Source: Novosphingobium sp. PP1Y
GTDB lineage: Bacteria > Pseudomonadota > Alphaproteobacteria > Sphingomonadales > Sphingomonadaceae
Reading direction: 5' to 3'
Assembly: GCF_000253255.1 (NCBI RefSeq)
Contig: NC_015583.1
Location: 558,001-622,000, forward strand
DNA: 64,000 nucleotides
The translations under genes were made by a program, and so were the position numbers. The first letter of the stretch is position 1; the number at the start of each line of letters is the position of its first letter. Below the pieces are notes generated by a model. It saw nothing but the letters and a program-made list of their open reading frames with translations, was not told the DNA's origin and did no database searches. Of the stretch, positions 50,552-58,166 are shown in pieces.

Positions 50552-52180
50552 ATGGCCGACGAAGACACGCTATCGCTCCGTTTCCATGGTGCAGCCGGGA
50601 CCGTCACCGGATCGTGCATGGAATTCCAGCTTGGCGGACGGCACCTGCTGGTCGACTGCGGCATGTTTCAGGGCTCGCGCAGTCTCGAAGCGCTCAACCA
50701 CGGGTCCTTCGATTTCGACATCGACAAGATCGATGCCGTGGTCCTCACTCATGCGCATATCGATCACTGCGGGTTGTTGCCCAAGCTTGTCGCACAGGGC
50801 TGGAAGGGAAAGATCTGGTGTACACAGGCAACCTCCGATCTGCTGGAATACATGCTGGGCGATGCCGGGCGCATCCAGGAAAGCGAGGCGGAGAGGCATA
50901 ACCGCAGGCGCGACCGGGCGGGCGAGGAGCGCTTCGTGCCGATCTATACTGCGGAAGATGCCCTGAAGGCCTGGCGCATGTCAGAGCCGGTCGAGCGCGA
51001 AGAGTGGTTCGAGCCGGTGCCCGGATTTCGTGCCCGCCTGTGGAATGCCGGCCATATCCTTGGTTCTGCTTCGGTCGAACTGATGGTCGGCGGCGTACAC
51101 ATTCTGTGTTCGGGAGATCTCGGCCCCGAGCACAAGGCCTTCCATCCCGATCCGGAAGCGCCGGCGCAGTTCGACTACGTCATTTGCGAATCCACTTACG
51201 GCGACCGCGCGCGCCAGAAGCTGACAATGGCGCAGCGCCGCAGCCAGCTCGAGCGCGAGATCAAGGATGCCATTGCACGCGGCGGCAACCTCGTGATCCC
51301 GACTTTCGCGCTGGAACGCACGCAGGAACTGCTGCTCGACATTGCGCGCCTTGCCGATGCCAACCGTATTCCCAATGTGCCGGTCTTCGTCGATTCGCCG
51401 CTGGCAAGCCGGGCGACCAAGGTCTTTGCAGCCCATGCCGATGAACTGGAAGACATCTGCGGCGACGACATCTTCCATCATCCCGCGATCCACTACGTCG
51501 AGGATGTGAAGGAATCGATGCGGATCAACACGCTGTCGGGGGCGATCATCATGGCCGCCTCGGGCATGTGCGAGGCAGGCCGCATCCGCCATCATCTCAA
51601 GCACAACCTGCACAGGCGCGAATCGACGGTCCTGTTCGTGGGCTTCCAGGCGCAGGGCACGTTGGGCCGTGTCATCCTGGAGGGAGCGAAGCGGGTGCGC
51701 ATTTCGGGTGAGGACATCAATGTGCGCGCGCAGATCAGGCGCATCGATTCCTATTCTGCCCATGCCGACCGCGACGAGCTGCTGGCCTGGATCGCGGCGC
51801 GGCGGCCCATAGTCGGCAGCCTGTTCCTGAGCCATGGCGAGAGCGAGGCGATCGCGTCGCTCAAGGCGCAGGTGGAAAAGGACGACCCGAAGCTGCGCGT
51901 GATCAAGCCGCAGATTGGCGAGGTCTATGCGCTGGGCGCAGGCGAACTGGCGCGGCGTACGCAGACCGGCCGGCTCGATCTGGAGCAGATGGCCGGCACC
52001 GACTGGCAGAACGAATACGCGGACTTCGTATCGAACCTCAAGGCGCATCTGGGCAAGATCCGCGACGAAAAGGCGCGCAAGCAGGCGCTCGGCGACATGC
52101 GTCGTGTTCTCGACAGTTACAACGAGGCGCGCGAACGGCAAAAGCGCCGCCACGCGCCGGGCGATAACGATCAGGTCTGA
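50552..52180 (+). CDS. Metallo-beta-lactamase/beta-CASP ribonuclease-like protein
   Basis: A 542-residue protein of the CPSF73/RNase J-like beta-CASP family. The zinc motif HAHIDHCG has His67, His69, Asp71 and His72. Later motifs include SGDLGPEH, the beta-CASP block PTFALERTQELL and FVDSPLAS, SGMCEAGRIRHH and YSAHADRDEL. It would cut or trim RNA, giving nucleoside monophosphates that the neighbouring phosphorylase and PRPP enzymes could use (inference). The C-terminus overlaps the convergent PRPP synthetase gene by 10 bp. Confidence 0.9.
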   Translation: MADEDTLSLRFHGAAGTVTGSCMEFQLGGRHLLVDCGMFQGSRSLEALNHGSFDFDIDKIDAVVLTHAHIDHCGLLPKLVAQGWKGKIWCTQATSDLLEYMLGDAGRIQESEAERHNRRRDRAGEERFVPIYTAEDALKAWRMSEPVEREEWFEPVPGFRARLWNAGHILGSASVELMVGGVHILCSGDLGPEHKAFHPDPEAPAQFDYVICESTYGDRARQKLTMAQRRSQLEREIKDAIARGGNLVIPTFALERTQELLLDIARLADANRIPNVPVFVDSPLASRATKVFAAHADELEDICGDDIFHHPAIHYVEDVKESMRINTLSGAIIMAASGMCEAGRIRHHLKHNLHRRESTVLFVGFQAQGTLGRVILEGAKRVRISGEDINVRAQIRRIDSYSAHADRDELLAWIAARRPIVGSLFLSHGESEAIASLKAQVEKDDPKLRVIKPQIGEVYALGAGELARRTQTGRLDLEQMAGTDWQNEYADFVSNLKAHLGKIRDEKARKQALGDMRRVLDSYNEARERQKRRHAPGDNDQV

Positions 52181-53061
52181 AGCAGGCCCGAGGACTTGAG
52201 GGCATCGGCGAGGAGCGGCGCCAGCGTCGGTCCGCAAGTCGGGCCGGGAATGCTGTCGGTCGAGACGATGCGCGCGATCCCGCTGGCTGTCATGCGGGCA
52301 AGGTCTTCGCTACTGGCGAGGCAATGCGTTGCCAGCGCCTCGATGCGCTGCGCGCCGGCTTTGCGTAGGGCACCTGCTGCGGCGATCAGCGTCTCTCCGC
52401 TGGAAATGACGTCGTCCACCAGGATCGCACTGCGCCCTTTCGCCTTCTCGATCCCGGCAATGGAAAGCGCGACCTTGCGATCGCCGAAGCGCTCCTTGCT
52501 GCCGAGCAGCATGTCGAGGCCGAGCGGCCGGGCGATGCTCTCGATCCACTGACGCGCTTCGCTGTCGGGTCCGACGATGACCGGGTCTTGCCCGGCCTCT
52601 ATCGCGCTGGCCAGAACCGGGGCGGCCGAGAGGGCTATCGCGGGAATGCCCGGCACGGCTTGGGCCAGGGTGGCCACGCGATGAAGGTGCGGGTCGACGG
52701 TGACGATGCCGTCGAAATGCGCGGCGATGAGCTGCCCGATGACGCGCTGGCTTACCGCTTCGCCCGGTTTGAAGGCCATGTCCTGGCGCATGTAGGCGAG
52801 ATAGGGCGCGACCAGTACCACGCGCCGCGCGCCGCCGTCGCGCGCTGCCGATGCGGCAAGGATCAGTTCGATGAGCTTGGCGTTGGGGTCGTTCAGCGAG
52901 CGGTGAAGAATGACCGTCGGCGCGCTTCGCGGCACCTGCACGAGGCTTTCGAGGTCGGGGAAGCGGTGCACACCGACCTTGTCGCAAGGCAGTCCCAATT
53001 GCGCCGCCAGCGCTTGCGCGCTGGACAGGGAATGCGCAAAGCCGAGGACGAGGGCGTTCAA
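52171..53061 (-). CDS. Ribose-phosphate diphosphokinase (PRPP synthetase)-like protein
   Basis: A 296-residue PRPP synthetase homologue. The flexible-loop/ATP region reads HRFPDLES, the catalytic-region block YLAYMRQDMAFKPGEA, and the PRPP loop ILVDDVISSGET. It is shorter than housekeeping Prs (about 315). It would make PRPP from ribose 5-phosphate and ATP. The start is a TTG overlapping the stop of the phosphorylase gene (TTGA), with GAGG seven bases upstream, so it is translationally coupled to it. Confidence 0.85.
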   Translation of the reverse strand: MNALVLGFAHSLSSAQALAAQLGLPCDKVGVHRFPDLESLVQVPRSAPTVILHRSLNDPNAKLIELILAASAARDGGARRVVLVAPYLAYMRQDMAFKPGEAVSQRVIGQLIAAHFDGIVTVDPHLHRVATLAQAVPGIPAIALSAAPVLASAIEAGQDPVIVGPDSEARQWIESIARPLGLDMLLGSKERFGDRKVALSIAGIEKAKGRSAILVDDVISSGETLIAAAGALRKAGAQRIEALATHCLASSEDLARMTASGIARIVSTDSIPGPTCGPTLAPLLADALKSSGLLQT

Positions 53062-54545
53062 CGCAGGACCTCGTAGCCGCTGTCCTCGCCAGCCAGATCG
53101 CGGGCAAAGCCCAGGCCCGTCTCGGACTGGGCATGGATACGATAGAGCGCTTCTCCCTTGCGGACCTGTTCGCCGACCTTGTGCAGCAGGTCGATGCCTG
53201 CGCCCTTGTCCATCGGCGCCCCGGCAAGGCGGGCGATGCGAGCGATCACGTGGCAATCGATCATGCTGATGCGACCATCGAGCGGCGCGCAGACTTCATG
53301 CGTGAATTGCCCAGGCGCGAATTTCTCGGTCTGCGGGCCCTGCGCAGCGATCAGCCGTTCCATGGCCTGCAAAGCGGCGCCGGACGCCAGCATTTCCATC
53401 GCCCTGGCAAAGCCTCTTCCGCCCTTGAGTTCGGGATCGAAATCAAGAATGTGCCCGGCCAGCAGCAGCGCCCGGTCGCGCAGGTCTTCGGGCGCATCGG
53501 AATCGTTGCGCAGCACCGCCATGACGTCGCGTGCCTCCAGCACCGGACCGATCCCGCGTCCGATCGGCTGGGAACCGTCGGTGATGACGACGTCGATCTC
53601 GATGCCCAACTTGCCTGCGACATATTCGAAAAGCTTGCGCAGGCGCACGGCTTCGCTTTGCGAGCGGACCTTGGCGGTCGGCCCTACCGGGATGTCGAGC
53701 ACGAGATGGGTCGATCCTGCCGCCAGTTTCTTGGAGAGGATCGAGGCGACCATCTGTTCGAAGGTATCGATGCGCAGCGGGCGCTCGACGGAGATCAGGA
53801 TGTCGTCGGCGGGTGAAAGATTGACCTGGCCGCCCCAGGCCAGGACGGCATGTTCCTTCGACACGATCGCCTGCATGTCCCTCGCGCACAAATTGACATT
53901 GGCGAGCACTTCCATCGTGTCGGCGGTACCCGAGGGCGAGGTGATCGCGCGCGAAGACGTCTTGGGCATGATCAGGCCGTGCGCGGCCACGATCGGCACG
54001 ACGATCATCGAAGTGCGGTTGCCGGGAATGCCGCCGATACAATGCTTGTCGACCACCAGCGGCGATTTCCAGTCGAGCTTCTCCCCCACGTCGGCCATGG
54101 CGCGCGTGATCGACAGCGTTTCCTGCGTGCTCATGAAGCCGGCGCAGGCCACGAGGTAGGCGCCGATTTCCATGGGCGAATAGCGATGGGCGGCGATGTC
54201 GCGCACGATGGCAACGATTTCGCTGTCTTCCAGCGTATCCCCGTCGATCTTGCGGCGCACGAATTCGAGGCTGACCGGCGGGCGGGCCTGTTCGATCACG
54301 ACTTCGGCGCCTTCGGGCAGGCCGAGCCGGCGGAAGGCCTGTTCTCCCAGTCCGATCTCGCCCGCCGTGATCCAGGCGCTTTCGTCGACGACTGCGAGCG
54401 TGGCGAGGATTTCCGAGGTATCGCTGCTGATCCGGATCTTGCGCAGGGCCTGGAACTGCTCAGCCGAGTAGCCATTGCCGTGACGCAGCAGGAAAGCGGT
54501 GTTCTCGGGGTGAGTGTCGATGGCCAGGCGTTTTATCTTTAGCAT
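53058..54545 (-). CDS. Thymidine/AMP phosphorylase family protein (long form)
   Basis: A 495-residue nucleoside/nucleotide phosphorylase. The phosphate-binding KHCIGGIPGNRTS and SSRAITSPSGTADTMEVL motifs identify the family. The extra N-terminal domain of about 85 residues is found in AMP phosphorylases of archaea and their bacterial relatives rather than in E. coli-type DeoA (about 440 residues). The likely product is ribose 1,5-bisphosphate or (deoxy)ribose 1-phosphate plus base. It is the upstream partner of the PRPP synthetase gene and next to the RNase, forming a possible RNA-to-PRPP salvage line. AAGG precedes the ATG. Confidence 0.88.
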   Translation of the reverse strand: MLKIKRLAIDTHPENTAFLLRHGNGYSAEQFQALRKIRISSDTSEILATLAVVDESAWITAGEIGLGEQAFRRLGLPEGAEVVIEQARPPVSLEFVRRKIDGDTLEDSEIVAIVRDIAAHRYSPMEIGAYLVACAGFMSTQETLSITRAMADVGEKLDWKSPLVVDKHCIGGIPGNRTSMIVVPIVAAHGLIMPKTSSRAITSPSGTADTMEVLANVNLCARDMQAIVSKEHAVLAWGGQVNLSPADDILISVERPLRIDTFEQMVASILSKKLAAGSTHLVLDIPVGPTAKVRSQSEAVRLRKLFEYVAGKLGIEIDVVITDGSQPIGRGIGPVLEARDVMAVLRNDSDAPEDLRDRALLLAGHILDFDPELKGGRGFARAMEMLASGAALQAMERLIAAQGPQTEKFAPGQFTHEVCAPLDGRISMIDCHVIARIARLAGAPMDKGAGIDLLHKVGEQVRKGEALYRIHAQSETGLGFARDLAGEDSGYEVLR

Positions 54546-54792
54546 CCACGACGACCTTGCATTGCCTTTGCACGTTCTGGCCCCGGTGGGTGCGGAATGC
54601 AATTCTGCTCTACCCTACAGTCGCTTGGCCCGGTCGCTGCAGTCTGCTGAAGTAAAGGGATGCCGAGGCGCAATACCCTGGGATCGCAATCCTACTAGGA
54701 CTTTCGATAGGTGTGAGTCGCGTCGAGAACTGGAGACTGCAGCCTGCGCGGGTAGTATTGTCTGCAGGATAGAACATACCGGGAGAATGAAG

Positions 54793-55344
54793 ATGTCGAG
54801 GATTCGGCTGCTTGAGCTTTCAGAGATGGATCCGGAAATGGCGGAGATCGCCACCAACATGCAAGAGATGGTCGGCGATGGAACGGCCATGCGAGCAGTG
54901 GCCCACCGCCCCGATATCGTGAAGGCTTTCGGTGCCTTCTATGCCCAATTGCAGATGCAGGGACTGCTCAGCCGCAAGCTCGTCGAACTGGTCCGGCTTG
55001 CGATCGCGCAGATCAACCAGTGCGCGAATTGCCTGCAGTCGCGGTATCAGGATTCGATCGAGGAAGGCCTGACCGAGGAACTGATCGCGGCGCTGCCCGG
55101 GGTTGAGACTTCGCCGCTCTTCTCCGAACGGGAGCGTGCGGCCATCGTGTTCGCGCAAAAGATGGCCTTCAACCACTTCGACGTCGGCGATGACGATTTC
55201 ATCAGGCTGCACCAGCATTTTAGTGAGGAAGAAATCGTCGAGCTTTGCTTCGATGTCGCCCAGTTCATCGGGATCGGTCGCATGTTCGCGGTGCTTGACG
55301 CCACCAATACGGCCTGCGCCATTCCGGCGATGGCCGCGGAATGA
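54793..55344 (+). CDS. Carboxymuconolactone decarboxylase/AhpD-like protein
   Basis: A 183-residue helical protein of the AhpD/CMD family. The redox motif C-A-N-C is at Cys77 and Cys80 after Glu65. The His found four residues after the second Cys in active AhpD enzymes is Arg84 here. It might be an alkylhydroperoxidase-like reductase with altered proton relay. I chose ATG 54793 because GGGAG is seven bases upstream; the ATG at 54787 is too close to it. It overlaps the next gene by 4 bp. Confidence 0.85.
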   Translation: MSRIRLLELSEMDPEMAEIATNMQEMVGDGTAMRAVAHRPDIVKAFGAFYAQLQMQGLLSRKLVELVRLAIAQINQCANCLQSRYQDSIEEGLTEELIAALPGVETSPLFSERERAAIVFAQKMAFNHFDVGDDDFIRLHQHFSEEEIVELCFDVAQFIGIGRMFAVLDATNTACAIPAMAAE

Positions 55345-56051
55345 GCCAGAGTTACCAACTGGCTAAGGCGGGTCTTTATTTCAGCGCCGCACGCGGTGGG
55401 GAAGAGGGCCTGCCGGCGGAAATGAAGGAGGCCGCGGCGGCGCTGCTGGCCGATCTGCCGCCCGGAACCGACTTGCGCATAGGGCGAAGGCTCACCGGCT
55501 ACGATCCGCTTCCTCACGAAGTGCTGATGGCGGACAGTCCGGCCCCGTTCGATTATGTCTTCGAGGCCAGCGGCGCTGGCGACGCGGCGGCAGAGCCCTT
55601 GCAGGTCGCGATTGCAGGTATGGCGCGCGTTCTGGGCGATCGCATCGACAGGCAGACGGCCGCCGTTTTCGCCGGAACCGAAATCACGATCACGGCCGGT
55701 GACGGGCCTGTTTTCGTCGTCATGCCGCTACGCCGTGTTCCCTCGCTCAGCCATGACGACTTCATGGACCAATGGTTCGGTCGCCATGCCGCACTTGGCG
55801 AGAAGGTGGAGGGCGTGCGCTATCGCCAGAACCATGTCGATGCGACAGCGACGGCGGATCTGGCCGGGCGGGTCGGTTTGTCCTTCCCGCCGATGGATGG
55901 TCTCACCGAGTCGTACTTCGACGTACTGGATGGCGCGCTCGCGCTTCTCAGCCGCGAGGATGTGGCGGTTGGGGCGATCGAAGACGAAAAGCGCTTCATT
56001 CATCACCCCACATCCCAGTTCGCGCTCTACGAGACGCTCTGGCGATCGTGA
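55341..56051 (+). CDS. EthD-domain protein
   Basis: A 236-residue protein with a dimeric alpha/beta-barrel type C-terminal domain: SHDDFMDQWFGRHAALGEKV and YRQNHVDATAT match EthD proteins, which help ether-degrading P450 systems and other oxidative pathways. The N-terminal half is likely a second, degenerate copy of the same fold (inference). The ATG overlaps the AhpD-like gene stop. No oxygenase is adjacent, so the partner is unknown. Confidence 0.8.
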   Translation: MSQSYQLAKAGLYFSAARGGEEGLPAEMKEAAAALLADLPPGTDLRIGRRLTGYDPLPHEVLMADSPAPFDYVFEASGAGDAAAEPLQVAIAGMARVLGDRIDRQTAAVFAGTEITITAGDGPVFVVMPLRRVPSLSHDDFMDQWFGRHAALGEKVEGVRYRQNHVDATATADLAGRVGLSFPPMDGLTESYFDVLDGALALLSREDVAVGAIEDEKRFIHHPTSQFALYETLWRS

Positions 56052-56179
56052 CCGGGAATGCGGGCGCATGGTCTGCATGCGCCCATAGCCCTTCTTGATC
56101 GCCATCAATGCCGCGCGGCGTGAAGCCGGCCACGAGAAGGACCGGATCGGCCAAGGGTGATGCAGCGGTGAAAAGACGC

Positions 56180-56779
56180 CTACTTCCAGGCAAAGAGCAG
56201 GCGGCCCTCGCCCAGATGGCCGAGCACTTCGTTGATGTCGTGAACCGGCACCGAGAAGCATCCCAGGCTGCGTCCGATCCTGCCGCTGAGGCGCGCCATA
56301 TGCGGGTTCACATAGTCGGCCCCGTGCATCACGATGGCGCGACTGGCCGCATTGCTGTTGTCCGGGTCGAGCCCGACGAGACGGCCCGAGCGTCCGTGCT
56401 TCCCGTAATAGGTGGAGGCCGTCAGGAAGCTGCCGCGGGACGAGGCATTGGAACCCGGCCGATTGGAGAACCGCTCGAGGAATCCGCTGTTGCCCGGGTC
56501 GGAGCCGCGCCCGTGCGCGACAAAGTACGTCTGCAGTATCCGACCGCTGGACAAGTCGACGATCTGGAAGCGCGGGTTGCGCGAAGGCTGCGAAAAATCG
56601 ACGAGTCCGACCACGTCGCGGTGGCGGATTCGGGATGCATGGGCATCAAGAGCGGCCTTTGCCTGTGGCAGCAGGTCTGGTTCTTCCGTAGATCGGACCG
56701 CGGCGAAAGCGCGCGGCGCGACCAGCCCCGCAGTACCCACAAGAGCGCCGCCAATGATATGGCGCCGACTGAGAGTCAT
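56180..56779 (-). CDS. L,D-transpeptidase, YkuD_2 (murein catalytic-domain) type, Tat signal
   Basis: A 199-residue exported protein. Arg-Arg in LSRRHIIGGALVG with an A-x-A end (RAFA) suggests a Tat signal. The catalytic motif is GRSLGCFSVP, with Cys as nucleophile and His in VMHGADY upstream. It links or trims peptidoglycan stem peptides in the periplasm. The ATG at 56779 gives the twin-arginine peptide; ATG 56809 would overlap the divergent gene. The start lies only 3 bp from the start proposed for the divergent L,D-transpeptidase. Confidence 0.88.
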   Translation of the reverse strand: MTLSRRHIIGGALVGTAGLVAPRAFAAVRSTEEPDLLPQAKAALDAHASRIRHRDVVGLVDFSQPSRNPRFQIVDLSSGRILQTYFVAHGRGSDPGNSGFLERFSNRPGSNASSRGSFLTASTYYGKHGRSGRLVGLDPDNSNAASRAIVMHGADYVNPHMARLSGRIGRSLGCFSVPVHDINEVLGHLGEGRLLFAWK

Positions 56780-56782
56780 GAT

Positions 56783-57985
56783 GTGGAAATCCTCGATACC
56801 GTTGTTCATGACGTAAGGTCATCGGGCGTCAATTTCAAACCGTTCATCGCGATTGCGGCTCTCCTTCGGTCAATACCGGTTGTATTCACGGCATTCTTTT
56901 TGACGCCAGGCGCCGCGCGCGCGCAGGACCCGGTCGATTGGACGCCCGCCACGCTGGCAAGGCTCGAGGTTTGGGTGGCGCGGGCTCGGGAAGATGCGCT
57001 GCCGGTTCTCGACACCGGCCCCTTGCAGAAGGCGCAGGCCCGAGGTGACGCTCATGCCGTGTCGCAGGCTGCAACGGCCCTCGCCCTGGACCTGGCGCGT
57101 ATGCAGCTGCTCGGGGCGGCTGGCGCGGGTCAGCGTGCAGGCTGGCACATCGTCGATACCGACGGGGCCGTCGACTTGCATGAACGGCTGGCTCGCGCGG
57201 TGTCGCTCGATGTCCTGGATTCCTTTTTTTCGGGGCTGCAGCCGCACAGCGACCAATACGCGGCCCTGCGCCGGGCCTATGCCAGCGAGGCCGATCCGGA
57301 ACGCCGCCTGACCCTTGCGCGCAACATGGAACGTTGGCGCTGGATGCCCCAGTCGCTCGGGTCCGATTACGTGCTTGTCAATGCAGCCGCGTTCGAAGCC
57401 GAGTTGTGGCGTCAAGACCGCCGGGAGGGCACATGGCCGGTGATCGTCGGCAAGCGCTCGACGCCAACCCCGGTGTTCTCCGCCAGGATAACCGGCGTGA
57501 TCCTCAATCCCTGGTGGGTGGTGCCCGCCAGCATCGTGCGCGAGAAGCATGGCGTATTTCCTGCTCGCCTCGGCTACGTTCGAAGCGGCGGGCAGGTCCG
57601 CCAGAAGCCGGGGCCGGGCAATGCCTTGGGGGAAATGAAGCTCGACATGCCCAATTCCTTCTCCGTCTATATTCACGATACGCCCAGCAAGGATCTTTTC
57701 GCAAAAGACGTGCGCGCATTCAGCCACGGCTGCATTCGTATAGGCGATGCCCTCGGCTTCGCAGCGAAGGTGCTTGGCGGCGAACACGATCGAGAGAAGG
57801 TCGATACCATCGTCGCCAAGCAAGAGACGACGCGCCTGACTCTCGAAAAGGCGCTGCCGGTCTACATCACGTACTTCACAGCGGGCACCGATGCAGAGGG
57901 CCGGCTCCGATTCTATCCCGATCTCTACAAGCGCGACCGTCGCACCGGCGATCCGAACTCGGGAGGGAATGCCTGCAATGGCTGA
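56783..57985 (+). CDS. L,D-transpeptidase (YkuD/YcbB-like)
   Basis: About 400 residues. A hydrophobic export segment (PFIAIAALLRSIPVVFTAFF ending RAQ) is followed by a helical scaffold (LARNMERWRWMPQSLGSDYV) and the YkuD catalytic block HDTPSKDLF...SHGCIRIGD, with His and Cys as active residues. This arrangement matches LdtD/YcbB-type transpeptidases, shortened at the N-terminus. The start is unclear: no ATG fits the frame near the signal peptide, and GTG 56783 is the only common start codon close by, without a clear ribosome site. It is divergent from the other transpeptidase. Confidence 0.82.
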   Translation: MEILDTVVHDVRSSGVNFKPFIAIAALLRSIPVVFTAFFLTPGAARAQDPVDWTPATLARLEVWVARAREDALPVLDTGPLQKAQARGDAHAVSQAATALALDLARMQLLGAAGAGQRAGWHIVDTDGAVDLHERLARAVSLDVLDSFFSGLQPHSDQYAALRRAYASEADPERRLTLARNMERWRWMPQSLGSDYVLVNAAAFEAELWRQDRREGTWPVIVGKRSTPTPVFSARITGVILNPWWVVPASIVREKHGVFPARLGYVRSGGQVRQKPGPGNALGEMKLDMPNSFSVYIHDTPSKDLFAKDVRAFSHGCIRIGDALGFAAKVLGGEHDREKVDTIVAKQETTRLTLEKALPVYITYFTAGTDAEGRLRFYPDLYKRDRRTGDPNSGGNACNG

Positions 57986-58053
57986 GTAGGGAGGGGCGCT
58001 TGCGTCTCTTTTCGAAGCGGGCCGAGGTTGTTCACCGTACGCGCATGCGTTCG

Positions 58054-58067
58054 ATGATCTCGATCAA
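58054..58067. promoter_or_regulatory. FNR/CRP-like box ATGATCTCGATCAA
   Basis: It matches TTGAT-n4-ATCAA in nine of ten positions and lies 100 bp before the P-type ATPase ATG. Confidence 0.5.
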
Positions 58068-58166
58068 GGGGCCATCCTGGTTTGTCTGACATGATACTGC
58101 GGGTCACATTTCCCGCCAAAGCCGGTATATTGGGTTCCGGGCAATAGACGTTCCCGAAAGGAGATC

